A DNA stretch of 64,000 nt, taken from the NCBI GenBank assembly GCA_027886175.1, contig JAJNNQ010000002.1:1740001-1804000 (forward strand), read 5' to 3'. Position numbers and translations under genes: made by a program. Positions 13,001-25,232 of this stretch are shown piece by piece. Within the stretch, counting starts at the first letter, position 1, and the number at the start of each line of letters is the position of its first letter. Under the pieces are notes generated by a model that did not search any database, was not told the DNA's origin, and was given only the letters and a program-made list of their open reading frames with translations. Source of the DNA: Phylloscopus collybita. Its lineage: Eukaryota > Chordata > Aves > Passeriformes > Phylloscopidae.

Positions 13001-13854
13001 GATAATGAAGTAATGTTTCTGAAGCTGATATTGTGCATCTTACAATTCAGTGATTTACAGTTTGTGCACAAATAAGCTTCAAATTGATTCTTCTCCTCCT
13101 TGGACAGATGGGCTTGAAGGTATTTTTTGGCTGCTCGGATTCAGCAGCATTGAAGCATGGCTAAAAGTGAAATTCTTTCTCTCCTGGTGGCGTGATAATA
13201 CTGCCAAATATGAAAAATACCAACAGAAATAAAACCTGATGTTGAAAAGTCTGTCAATCAAAAAGATCAAATTATTCAGCTTGGTAGACTGGGTTTGAGC
13301 ACATAAAAAGGGCAACAGAGTCCAAAAAGGAATGGTAAGAAGATGTGATGTGCCTTTGCTTTTAGCTTTGATTACTGAATATTTATTTTAGGTCAGTTTC
13401 TTTCATAATTTGTATTATTCACATAATTTGGGCCAGAAACAAAAGAAAAAAAAGAATCAGCAACAAAAATATTTTTTCAAAATCCAAGAGGTCCCAATCT
13501 TCCAGATCTCAAAAATTCACTTCCTTTTCTTTTTGATTTTTGACATTTAAAGAAGAATGACACAAAGGATGAGTCAGGAAAGCACCTTGCTGGAGCAGCT
13601 GTCACATGACTCAAACACTGAAAGAATCTGAGTCTATTCCTCAGTTTTCTAGAGTTACCCCAATAAATTAGGTTACCTCAGTCATTAATTCTCCAAATGA
13701 ATGAGCAAGGGCACCTCCTGCTCTCTGCAGACATCTCAGGACAGGTCATCTCTTAGTATCCAAGGACATTCCCACATTTCCACACCAAGTGATTAAACTT
13801 AGCAGAAACTGGCTTGGGTTTATTGTTGGTTCCTTGGAGTGAATCAGGGAAGGG
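10072..13854. other. Intergenic, no gene seen
   Basis: Repeat-poor. Slightly GC-richer at 12200-12690, where overlapping short frames occur on both strands with no family resemblance. 11330-11560 is AT-rich and contains homeodomain-like ATTAATTAAT. Confidence 0.5.
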
Positions 13855-14160
13855 TTTGGTTTGGGTTTTTGTTGTTGTTGTTGTGGGTTTTTTTTGTTTG
13901 TTTGTTTTTGTTTTTGAGTTTTTGTTTGTTTGTTGGTTTGGTTTGGTTTGGGGTTTTTTGGGTTTTTTTGGGTTTTTTGGGGGGTTGGTTTGGTGGGGTT
14001 TTTTGTTTGTTTGTTTGGTTTTTTGGGTTTTTTTGTGTTTTTTTTTTTGTTTTGTTTTTGTTCTGTTTGTTTGTTGGGTTTTTTGTGTTTTTTTTGTGGT
14101 TTTGTTTTTTTTTTTTTTTGGGGGGGGGGGGGTTGTGGTGATTCTTGTGGGAGTTTTTTG
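13855..14160. repeat. Long G/T-only (keto) tract with T14-G13
   Basis: About 300 nt of GTTT, GGTTTTTT and GGGTTTTTT units with only a couple of non-G/T bases. Near the end a T run is followed by a run of 13 G (14120-14132). Its open frames on both strands are composition artefacts. Confidence 0.93.
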
Positions 14161-15699
14161 TTGGATTTGTGTTTCCCACCGAGATCTAAGGGACAACCTT
14201 GTGTGCCTTTATGGATGAAGTATGGGAGACAGGGGAGGTGGGCAGGGAGAGAAACACACCCCATGTCCTACCCAAGCTGTCCAACAAGCCAGTGGCAAAA
14301 TAAAGAGGGAGAGGAAACATCCTCTGTTCCAGCTTTTCTTCCTGATTAACTTCCAGGCTACAAGTTTAGGTTTGGGGCTCCTAAATCAAAATTCCCTAAA
14401 ACTTGCTTTCCTATCCCCTCACACACCCCCAGCACAACAACCTTTACCCTCTGACTCCCCAGCAGAATTAGGAATTCAATTTTCTGCAACCTCTGCCAAG
14501 TGCCCTGGAAGTGAACACTGCAATTTAAATTCCAGGCTTCTCCAATATTTCAGTTCTTTCTCTGCTGTGGTGTGGGATTCCAAGGAGGTCCTGCTGCCCA
14601 CTGAGTGTCTCTAGGAAGGAAATCCTCCAGTCAATTCACACATCTCTGACTGGTTTTATGTGATTTGTTAGGAAACAAATTTGTTAGATTTGATTTGACT
14701 TGGGCAGGTATTAATTGTCCTCCAGTCAAGCAGTACAGCTGAAAACAGTTTTGAAAAGATGTCTTTGAAAAGAAAGAGATTTGACAGCACAGACATTTAG
14801 GAACTCTATAAAATTCCATGCTTATCAAACTTTGGTATTTTAACCCATGGATTCTATGGAATCAAAGCAAACAAGAACCCGTAATGTGCATGAAATTGTA
14901 GAATATGAGGGGTTCATGTCCAAGGTAAGTGAATATTGTTATCAAACATACTCTGCTTTAACAATTCCACTCTTTTGCAGCTCCAGAACTGGAAAACATC
15001 TTTCAAAAAACAAAGACTCCCAGGCCTCAAAATTTACCTGCCTACATGAATATCTAATAGAGTTGAACTGCCAGCCAGTTTATCTTCCTTTATTTTAGGA
15101 TGTAGACAGAACCCTCACCATCTACAGCTTTAAACAAATAAACCAGGGAGAGAATTTCCTCAACACAAATACTCATGGTTTAGTGGATAATTGTGCAGGC
15201 AAAGGCAGCACTGTTAGCACATTTCTCAACATTAAATAAAAAAACTCAGATGATTCCAATGGTTGGTGAAGACACAAATTTGCTTATTTATAGGTTCTGG
15301 GAATTTCAGCCTCTCCAGGTCCCACTGAAATACCAAAGAAGTTGCATTCTTTGTTTATTTTGGGTCTTTTGATGGTCCCAGACTTGCTCAACTCAGACAT
15401 TTCCTTTTAACCCAATGGAGTCAAATTGTCTTGTTGTCATTTGCTGAATTCAATAGTGGAAATACAGTTTGTGAATGTCTAGACAAGGTTTTATCTCCAC
15501 CCACAACCTGGTAACTCCATTGTTCACCTCATGGCAATAAATACATGCAATTTATACAACAGACATTTCAAAGGAGTGCATGTACAAAGGAAAATTACTC
15601 CTGAAACACAGGGAATAAACCACATTTACTGCACTTAAGCCTGTAAATGTTTTCTCTAGCTCGAGTTGCAAATGCCTGTGATCTTACTGCTAAAGAAAG

Positions 15700-15728
15700 C
15701 AATAATAACAATAATAACAATAATAACA
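15700..15728. repeat. Short 9-bp repeat (AATAATAAC)3
   Basis: Three copies of the nonamer aataataac. Confidence 0.85.
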
Positions 15729-16817
15729 GGGCCCTCATCCTGATTCCTGGTCTCTGGTTCCCACAGGATTTGGAGATTTATTGCCTCTTGCTTTCTGCAG
15801 CAAGAGATTTTGCTGGATTGTACAGAAATACTCTTACCTGGGAGTTTGTCACTTGTGTGGCTTTTTCTTTCCCCTCTCTTAGTAAAGTCCCAATTAATGT
15901 AGACCAGCAATACACAGAATTAAGGGATGGATTTGAGGGAATTCTTCCCTGGACTGCCAGTTGCTTACCTTTGTTAGCACAACCTGCTTTTAGAATTGTA
16001 TTGCAGATCCAAAAGGGACACATTGTCCCAAAATTACTCATCACAACAGTATTCAAACCATAATAAAATCCCGTCTAAGGGCCAATTTTCATTCTGATTT
16101 TTATAGGAGTATATTTAGCTTTTGGCAGAACTAATTTAGAAAAGGTAATTCATTTTGGAGCAATCACAGCAGAGCTTTTGAGATGGGGGCATTTTAATGA
16201 AAATGTTCATAATAATTATGAAGTGACCTTTTGCTGTTTATTGAAACATTTATTTTATGAGTGTCTCCTCAAGAAAGGAGAAAAAAAAGTTCCAGGTGGC
16301 ACAGAAGAAGCATAATAGAATATGTTGAGGATTTATTTACATTTCTACCTCTGGTATTTGTAATCTCAAAACGAATATTCTCATCCAGTTTAAAACTTCT
16401 TGCTGCCTTACTATGATAAGGTACAGACTCCTCTCCCATTACCTCATGGTGATGTTTCACCCCAAATCAAGGTTCCAAATTTTATTTATTTAGGATCTTT
16501 ATTGAGCCTTTATAATTCCCTTATTTATTTAGGGTCAGGGTTCTCCTGGCACAGCCTTGGGAGCAGCTGAGGCTCGTTTACCTGATCAGGTTATTTGGGT
16601 TCCCCTGCATTTGTGGAAATCAATTTCTTTTTTCTTTTCCAGAACCAAACACAACCTGCTTTGCAGGAAACCCTGCAGCCATCAGAAGTAACAAGAGCAC
16701 GTCCTAAATCTGTCTGTCTGGCAATACAAAAAGGCCTTGAGCTTTTATCTTTTCTATTCTTGATAATTTCTGCCACTGGTTGAGGTGTAAGCACCTAAGC
16801 TAGGCTGAGTGCACTGG

Positions 16818-16881
16818 AAAAATAAAAATAAAATAAAATAAAATAAAATAAAATAAAATAAAATAAAATAAAATAAAATAA
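16818..16881. repeat. Pentanucleotide microsatellite (AAAAT)n
   Basis: About 12 near-perfect units of aaaat. Confidence 0.95.
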
Positions 16882-18207
16882 AGACAGTTTAGTTTTGAAA
16901 TATCTGTTTTAGGTGTGTTTTATGCATAAGAAGCAGATCAGACAGAGGGAGAAGGAGCTTTGGAAACACCTTATACTGTACCCAGGAAGGGGTGGTGCAA
17001 GCACTGAGAGATTCACCTGGAGACAGAATTCTGAATAATGTGAAATTTTTGAATCAGACGAAGTATCTGGGAGGTTTAGAACTCTCCAGTGCTTCTCTCT
17101 TGCTACAGTAGACAACGATTTTTGCAAAAACATTAGAAAATAGGAATTTTTAATGCAATTTATGAAATACCATGCCATGAAAAGGCTCTCCAGAAGAACT
17201 GTTGGCAGCTTCCCACTGTCCATGAGAGCAGGGCAAGGAGTAAATCAAAAGTGCTTTGGCTACTGCTGAAAAGGATTGCAGCAATAACAAAAATTCCAGC
17301 TGGGAACTAGGAAGTGGACTTACCAGAGCAAACCCACAGCAGTTGTTCCAACAGCAGCTCAGAAACAGGACTTGGAAGCTTCTGTCCTTCAAGGAAGGGC
17401 AATGAAGCAGCCAGTGCAATTTCTTGAGGAGAAAGAGGGATTTGGTGCCTCCATGGCTTGGATGGAGCTCGTCTGACAAAAAAGTTTATCAAGGCTGAAG
17501 AACAAAGTCCAAACTCAATTCCTTGTCTTGCTGTATTTGATCTCAAATCTCATTTTGCTCCTCAAACCTTTCAGGTGTCTCTGCTGTCTCAGAGAGGACG
17601 ATAAGAACAGGAGAGTGAGGCCGAAAGGTCAGTGCCAAGCAAGCTGGAGTTGCACCTTTGAATTACTCAGCTTGGTGACATTTCACATGAACTACTGTGG
17701 ATTGCAAAGCGTGGAAAAATCTGAATAAAAGCAACGTTCAGGAACGTGCAGAAATGCTGCAGAGCCCTCCAGTGCCGTGAGCAGCCAGCAAAGAGCTTGC
17801 AGTCATTTTTGTCTCCAAGAAATAAAAGATTAACTCACTGCTGATCTATTTCTCCAAGTAAAATGCACAGAAGTAGGTTACATTGATGACTCCATGTCCA
17901 AATTATTAATTACAAGTGTTACAGGTTTCCAGTTGGGTTTTGGTGGCACAACGTTATAAATCAGGCACAAATGCATCAACACTGATAGACTGGTGCCTGT
18001 TTAGATTGGTGTGAGGTGGGAATTGAAATGAAAAAGAGGAAAAGTTGTGTCCTTAGATGGCATGTCTGGAGTGTGTTTGGGGGAGTGGTTGTTGATTTAT
18101 ACCAGCAGGGAACTGAAATTCCTGTTTGGAAAGGTGACCAAATAGGGAATAAAAGAATATTCCAGTAGAAGAGATATATTCTGTCCATCTGGACATGCAA
18201 AAATATC

Positions 18208-18302
18208 AGGTTTTTATTTGTTTGTTTGTTTGTTTGTTTGGCTTTTGGGTTTTTTGTTGTTGTTTGTGGTTTTTTGGTTTGGTTTGTTTGGGGTTTTTTT
18301 CT
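18208..18302. repeat. G/T-only tract
   Basis: (GTTT)n followed by GGTTTTTTGGTTT-type units. Confidence 0.9.
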
Positions 18303-18859
18303 GTTGAAATAACAGCATTTTGGATCAATTTCATGCAACATTAAACCCTTGACTCCACAGGTTTCAGAGCAGCAGTCTTCACCTGCACCATTCACCTTTG
18401 CTCTGCATATTTTGGGCCCCACACACCCAAAACCCCATTGAACCTCTGCAGAATCAACTGAAATTGTGTGATCCAGTGATAAAAGGTTATTTAAAAAAAA
18501 CCAAAACCTTAATCAGACTGCTAAACCAACTTTTTTTTTTTTTTTTTTTTTTTTTTTGTAAAGTAACAGTCCATTTGTAACAATTTTGGCTCCACTCTTC
18601 AGTGCCAAGAAGCTGTTTTAAAATAGCACTGAACTGTGGACATAATTCACATAAAGGATGGGGCTTTACAAGTGGGGAGGTTACAAAGGGGAGAATTCTC
18701 TTATCTGGTGCAGTGAATGAGATCCAAGCAAAGGGAAAACATTGGCCAGAAGTAAAGTTCTTTCGGGGTTTTGAGAGGTATTTCTGTTAAAATGAGCTTC
18801 TCACAGTAACATTTAGAAATTCAAAGGTGTTATCATCATCTACAGGTGCAGGAGGTGAC

Positions 18860-19112
18860 AACTGGCTGGTGCCTTGTAAGACATAGGGACATAATGGCCA
18901 GAAATTGGGAGGAATTTTTACCTCAGGAGGAATTTCTTCATGGATGGAGGTTGCTAAGCCTTGCAATGGGCTGCCAGGGAGGTGGTGGAGTCCCCATCTC
19001 TGGAGGTGTTCAGGAACTGATGACGTGGCACTCAGTGCTGGGGGTCAAGGTAGGGATCAGTCAAAAGCTGGACTTGATCTTGGGCCTAAATGACTCTGTG
19101 ATGAGGGTTAGA
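18860..19112 (+). mobile_element. CR1 LINE 3-prime fragment
   Basis: 'aggaatttcttcatgg', 'gggctgccagggaggtggtg', 'ctggaggtgttcaggaactg', 'acgtggcactcagtgctggg' and 'gactctgtgatga' appear in CR1 order ending at the tail. This belongs to a different CR1 subfamily from the 'aaggccaggctggac' copies. Confidence 0.85.
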
Positions 19113-20795
19113 TTCAAAGTTTATAAAATATAGAAAAAAAAGCAGATGTATTCATGCAAGAATCTTTTTTTCAAGAGACATAGGTCAGGAAGGAGTGGTT
19201 TAAGAGTTTCCTGTGAGGTGACAGGCAGTTTAAATCTTCTCTTATTACCTTAAATATTAATGATTAGCAAAGTTTCTGAATTTGGAGTGCCATGACAGCC
19301 ACAGAAGGGGTTAATCTAAGAGGTGTAGGGCAGAAAATGGAAATGGCAGCAAATAGAGGCAAGTAGGGGCATGGCCAACAAGAACAGATAAAGCAGATGT
19401 CTCCCACCAGGAAAAGCTGATGGAAACCAGCACCAAGAGAGCTGCAGAGCTTAAGGTCTCAGCATTCAACAAGTTGCTGCTAACAGAGAACAATTTTCTG
19501 AGATCAAAATGTGGGGATTAGAAGCTGTATTTCAAATGGGAATCCAATCCCTGCTGCAAGACTGGAATCTAATCCCTAACAAAAAGGAGACATCTGGAAC
19601 CACTGGACAAGGGCAGAGTCTTCAGCCACCTCAGAGCCTGCCTTTACATGTGCAGAAGGAAGGGAAGCTGAAATCCCAACCTGGTTGTGGCTTCCCAGCT
19701 TTCCCAAATCTTGGGAAGCCTGGCAGCAGCCCAAGATTTAATAAAATCCCTCCAGGTCCTTGCTGGAGTGACAAGCCCATAGTGCAGGATCTAGCTAGCA
19801 GTGAAAGGGATAATAATGTCTAGGCTGATAAAGTCAGAGCTCTGCAAGGATTAAATTGGGCCCACAGCTTCATTCCCACAGCCCACAAGAGAGGGGGGGG
19901 TTCCTTGTTGAGGAAGTGATGCTGTCTGCTCCCTGACAGCACCACTCTGTGCAATCCAGCTTGAATGTGGAGCAATTTCCAAGCTTGGCTCCATCATGGG
20001 GCAGCAGGGAGAAATCAGGAGGTGGCTGCTCCCTCAAAGGTGTTTTTCCTCTCCAGGCTGTTTGTGCAGAAGAATGGAAATGGCTCATTTGACACACTGC
20101 AAGCACGTGGCCAAAGGAGCCTGAGTCCTGACACCCTCTCAGAGGGGTTTTGAAACCACTTTTCCCTCCAACAGGCAGGTGAGCGGAGTGGCCATGGAAC
20201 AAAACTTCAATTACAGAGGAAAATAATCACTGATTGGAGTTCCCAGGTATGAGGTGTTTTATTGCCTCAGGCTCTGAGCATTTCTGGGAGCCAGAGTTAA
20301 TTACAGCTTGCATTTTGCACTCTGCCTTAGGCATAGGGGGGGGATTCCCTGGGCTGTTTTGTGACATCTGATTTCCTTTTTCCTCTGGGCAGTGAAATGA
20401 CAACCATTAAACCCAGCTGCCTGTAAGAATTAGAGCACAGAAATGCCAGCAGGAACAAGCAGCTGTGTCAAGTTTTTCAGATTTCCCTGTTCTGTTCTTG
20501 ATATCAGCAATGAGGCACAAAACCTATCAGATGGAACCATGCACATTTTCCTTAAGATTGCTCTTGTCATAACTTCTGGGAACATTTTCTAGTCCCAGGT
20601 ACTCAGAGACATGCTATTATTAAGTTTCTAATGTCTGGCACTCATTTAAGGGCAGAAACTGCAATCAGATGATTTGCAACATCTTTCTCTGATCAGTAAA
20701 ATTAGGCTGCAAGCCTGATGAGGAATAGTAAGTCTCTTATATCCTCTCTCCCCTTGTCTTTCTTTTCCAAAACACTAAATTATTGCCAATCAGAT

Positions 20796-20797
<2 letters not shown>

Positions 20798-20832
<35 letters not shown>
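20798..20832. repeat. Poly-T, 35 nt
   Basis: Uninterrupted T run in intergenic DNA. Confidence 0.97.
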
Positions 20833-20833
<1 letters not shown>

Positions 20834-20918
20834 ATCACACAACATCTACTTGCTACTCACAGGGATTAATTTGAGGTTTTAATTAGTTAATTGGCCAATC
20901 ATTGCCTGAGAAATAGGG

Positions 20919-21050
20919 ATCATAGAATACAATTGGAAGGGACCCACAAGGATCAGGACAGTCTGACCCCAAGCAATATTTCCAAAGGTTCTTAAGGAAT
21001 GGATGTCTGCCTCACTGCAGGAAACTCCCTTTCAGGAGCCCCTGATTAGA
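20919..21050 (-). mobile_element. CR1 LINE 3-prime fragment
   Basis: 'atcatagaatacaattggaa' and 'gggacccacaaggatc' then 'ctccctttcaggagcc' fit a reversed, diverged CR1 tail. Confidence 0.65.
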
Positions 21051-21385
21051 GGTGATCTTTTTCCTCCAAAAGTCCAGAGTTAAAAAGATAAATGAAACTC
21101 AGAGCTTCAGTCTTCAGAGCTGTTTATTCTATTTCTTAACTCAAGTTCTGTGCGCTGCCAAAACAGTGGCTAAACGTGCCAGAAACATGGTGAGAAAAAA
21201 CAAACAAACAAACCCTGGGCAGAAGATCCCAAGGTTCTTAAAGGTTTCTCAACCAATTAACTCCTAAAGGGTGCCATGTTTACAATTTTGTACCAATAAT
21301 CACTAGTTTTTCTAAACACACAACCTCTGTGTCAAACCCATTCCACCAATGTCTCTGTGCCACCGTCACAGTGGAAAATGGAGCC

Positions 21386-22264
21386 GAAGAAGAAGAAGAA
21401 AGAAGAAAGAAGAAGGAAAAGAAAGAAGAAGAAGAAGAAAGAAGAAAGAAGAAGAAAGAAGAAGAAAAAGAAAGAAGAAGAAGAAGAAGAAGAAGAAGAA
21501 GAAGAAGAAGAAGAAGAAGAAAGAAGAAGAAAAAGAAAGAAGAAGAAGAAGAAGAAGAAGAAGAAGAAGAAAGAAGAAAGAAGAAGAAAAAGAAAGAAGA
21601 AGAAAGAAGAAGAAAAAGAAAGAAGAAGAAGAAAGAAAGAAGAAGAAGAAGAAGAAGAAGAAGAAGAAGAAGAAGAAGAAAGAAGAAGCAGAAGAAGAAG
21701 AAGAAGAAGAAGAAGAAGAAAGAAGAAAAAGAAAGAAAGAAAGAAAGAAGAAGAAGAAGAAGAAGAAGAAGAAGAAAGAAGAAGAAAGAAGAAGAAAGAA
21801 GAAGAAAAAGAAAGAAGAAGAAGAAGAAGAAGAAGAAGAAGAAGAAGAAGAAGAAGAAAGAAGAAGAAAAAGAAAGAAGAAGAAGAAGAAGAAGAAGAAG
21901 AAGAAGAAGAAGAAAGAAGAAAGAAGAAGAAAAAGAAAGAAGAAGAAAGAAGAAGAAAAAGAAAGAAGAAGAAGAAAGAAAGAAGAAGAAGAAGAAGAAG
22001 AAGAAGAAGAAGAAGAAGAAAGAAGAAGCAGAAGAAGAAGAAGAAGAAGAAGAAGAAGAAAGAAGAAAAAGAAAGAAAGAAAGAAAGAAGAAGAAGAAGA
22101 AGAAGAAGAAGAAGAAAGAAGAAGAAAGAAGAAGAAAGAAGAAGAAAGAAGAAGAAGCAGAAGAAGAAGAAGAAGAAGAAGAAGAAGAAGAAAGAAGAAG
22201 AAAGAAGAAGAAGCAGAAGAAGAAGAAGAAGAAGAAGAAGAAGAAGAAGAAGAAGAAGAAGAGA
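21386..22264. repeat. Giant purine tract, (GAA)n / (GAAA)n, 879 bp
   Basis: The + strand is only G and A except for four single C interruptions inside GAAGCAGAA at 21689, 22029, 22158 and 22214. GAA blocks of varying length alternate with GAAA and GAAAAAGAAA joints. A stop-free purine strand creates several 310-350-residue frames of Glu/Lys/Arg (or Phe/Ser/Leu on the other strand) that are not genes. Confidence 0.97.
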
Positions 22265-25087
22265 CACCGCCCAAAATTCTCCATCTTGCTCTCATCTGTC
22301 TCCATACTAAAAACCCAAAACCACAAATTTTCACCCTGTGACAAACTAAACTAACTATTTCTTTCCCACCTTCATTGCTTTCAACTCATCTCTGAGTGCT
22401 GGAAGTTTTTCCCATGGACTAAGGTCAAAGGCAGAGCTTTCCTGGGCTCCCAACCGGGGTCTCAGACCCCCCCAGGGCAGCACAAGGAGTTTTCCATGTG
22501 CTCTGGACTCCAACACCTCACCATCTGTCACACTTACAGGTGTTATTTTGGCTTCCTAAAGAAACATCTCTTCAGTAAGAAACCTTTCTAAGACAGGTTA
22601 GGTGCACGAAATAAGAGACGGAGAAGAGGCCACATGGAGCCTTTATGATTTCTTAAAGTATGTCAAATACAAATATTAAAAAAATATATATTAAAAAAAA
22701 CCCCTTTAATTAAACAAACATTTCAGCTCTAAATGAGGCCTGGCTGACTCAGTGTTGCTACACAAACATTGGTTTAAGCAGTAACTGATGTAGGAAGGAA
22801 TCAATTAACAGGATAAATGGTCATGTCAATTTGCAAACAATTAAGAATTAAATGGAGAAACGCCAGCCTGTGGTTACTCATGGTCTGGCTCTAAGTCTCC
22901 TACAAACCAAATATCAGCCAAACAAATCCCAGCAGTGGTAACTTGGGGGTTCTAATGCTCATTCATTATTTCTGTACTATAAAACCCCCAACATCAGCTC
23001 CCTCACAGCCCAGAGTCTGAGGCACTTCCAGCACTGAAGCAAAATAAAAATCTGCTAATAAAATAATAAAAAAAAACCCACTCTGTTCCCTATAGTGTCC
23101 AAAAGCACACCAGATTAATGCATAGATAAATACACAGAATATCTCCATCAGAGCTTTATAAAAGCAATTACTGAGTAAGATAACCATGGTCTCCCTTGCC
23201 CTTCCCAGATATCTCTTTTGGTAAAGACAGAATTCTATGAAACTAGTCCCCCTCCAAAAAAAAAAAAAAAAAAAAAAAAAAGGTCTTCTTTTCAAAAGCT
23301 CGTCCTAGAGAATCACTTCCAGCCTAATAATCATAGCATTCACTTGGGAAGCAAAACTAAAATCAAATTCTATGTGAAAAGGGCTGAAGTTGTGTTCCCT
23401 GAATTCCGAGGTGGTTGAATCAATGTGTCCATGAACATGGATACAGCAGCATCATCATTTCCCTTCATTTTTTCATGGATATGAAGAACTAAAAAGTAAA
23501 AGCATTTGACTAAATGCAAATAAACTTAATTTTTGACTGAATCAGCCTCACCAGTGAAGTTTCTGGTACAATTCACTTGACCAAAGCATCCAAAAGGCCA
23601 CAATGACCCACCCTGGAAGTGCTCCTTTCCTTCCATGAATTTCCCAGGGGGAACAGCTGATCTTAAAAATCCTTAGAGCCAAACAAGAGGAATCTCACCA
23701 GCAACATTTAAATCCAATTTACTTCATCAAAGAGCTTCCCTCACCAGATCTATAAATAATGGGCCTTTATAGACCATGGTAACATCTCCAAAGACCACAT
23801 CCTAAAATGCCCAGAACATAAAGACTAAGGTTGCCAGCAAGAATTAAGGAGTTAATGAACATTTACTGGGATTTACTGAGGACAAATTTCTCAAGGAGAA
23901 GGGAGAACCTTGATTCCAACTCTGCTTGGGGTAAACTGGGAGAAACACAGAGCTTTCCTCACCCACAGCTGAAACTGTCTTGCGCTGATGGATCCTAGGA
24001 GGCAAACAGGGTTACCATGACCCGATTCCCAATACAGATTTATAAACTACCTCCACCAGAGAGGTGGGCTATAAATTATCCACTTTCCCTTGAAATGGCC
24101 CTTTTTTGGCCCATTCAAGTCATGTGCAATTTCCTGGCTCACATCAGTGACTATGTTGTTTGAATCTTGCATTTATTATCTGCAAATACTGCCAGATAAA
24201 TTGGTAAAACGAAATTATTTCTCCTGTAGAGTCTAGTTTTTGGGGTTTTTTTGTGGATGCAAGATTGTGGAAATTATTGGAAAATAATTTTAATAATTTA
24301 ATTGGAAAATATCTGTTTACCTATGCTGTAATAAATATGACTGTGGGAAAAAAAATAAATTAATTTGTTTCTTTTAACTCTGTCTTTGTCTTGTGTTCCA
24401 GAACTCCAACAGATGCTTGTGCAAGAGCATCAGGAGAGAGGATGTGCAGTACTGATTATGGGATTTAGTGGATAATCCAGCCCAAATGTCCTCCCTTTAT
24501 GGGTACCCCCAGAGATCAGAAGGGTGTGCATTTATGTGGTTACAGGCACATCTTCTTCTGCCTTAATTAAACCTTCCCAGCTTTGTATCCCAATCCACAG
24601 CAGGATGGACGCCTTTATAAAATTCCTGGGACAATTTGTGATGCAGATCATTTGTTGTGTCCTTGGTAAGGTAACGGAGGAGCTGAAGTGGTCTTGGTGT
24701 TAAAAGCTTTTCCTGATGAGGAGGGTTTAAAACCAGAAGGAAAACACAGAGTCAGGTTCACTAAGGTTGGTAATATGGCAAATGTCACAGGAAAAATTGT
24801 TGTAAGCCAAGAAAAAACCATATGGAACTTCTCAAGAGTCCTGGACTGTTACTTTTAGGATAGAAGTTTCTTTATCCACAGAAACAGGAGCATAAAATGT
24901 TGCTTTTTTAGAAGTATTTGGCTTTTTGTTTGATTGACAGAATTTTAGATGAATGTGATATTCAGTTTTCTCACCGATTTGTCATGCCTCAGCATTCCAA
25001 ATAGTAACTGTGAGTAGGAGCACTTAATTTTTGTGGTTTTCTTCCTTGGAAAAAAAGGAGGGAAAATTCTATATATGAAAATCATTG
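22265..25087. other. Intergenic, no gene seen
   Basis: AT-rich, with a 26-nt A run at 23256-23281. No supported exon. Confidence 0.5.
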
Positions 25088-25232
25088 TAGGTTTTTTTTG
25101 GTTTGTTTGTTTGGTTTTTTTATTATTAATATTATTTTATTTTTTGTTGGTTTTTTGTTTGGTTGGTTTTTTTTGTTTTGGTTTTTGTGTTTGTTTGTTT
25201 GTTTGGTTTGGTTTTATTTTGTTTTGTTTTTT
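25088..25232. repeat. G/T-rich tract
   Basis: GTTT and GGTTTTTT units, interrupted once by an AT-rich stretch near 25120-25140. Confidence 0.88.

Larger units (their letters stand above)
14161..18207. other. Intergenic, no gene seen
   Basis: Contains only the short 9-bp repeat and the AAAAT array. Frames up to 138 residues (15647-16063) are not recognisable proteins. Confidence 0.5.
19113..21385. other. Intergenic, no gene seen
   Basis: Holds a poly-T run and a CR1 fragment. The 120 bp before the GAA array (tgtcaaacccattccacc) may be part of an old repeat, which I cannot name. Confidence 0.45.

Noticed and set aside
13746..14349. Frames of 100-172 residues rich in Lys/Asn/Thr/Pro or Phe/Gly/Val/Leu
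   Set aside because: Artefacts of the G/T-only tract. The same type appears at 39449, 42615 and 61964.
15647..16063. A 138-residue open frame with an Asn run
   Set aside because: The Asn run comes from the 9-bp repeat. The rest is unlike any family I know.
21329..22354. Several 310-354-residue open frames on both strands
   Set aside because: They are translations of the GAA/GAAA array (Glu/Lys/Arg or Phe/Ser/Leu only), present in every frame because purine-only DNA of this kind has no stops.
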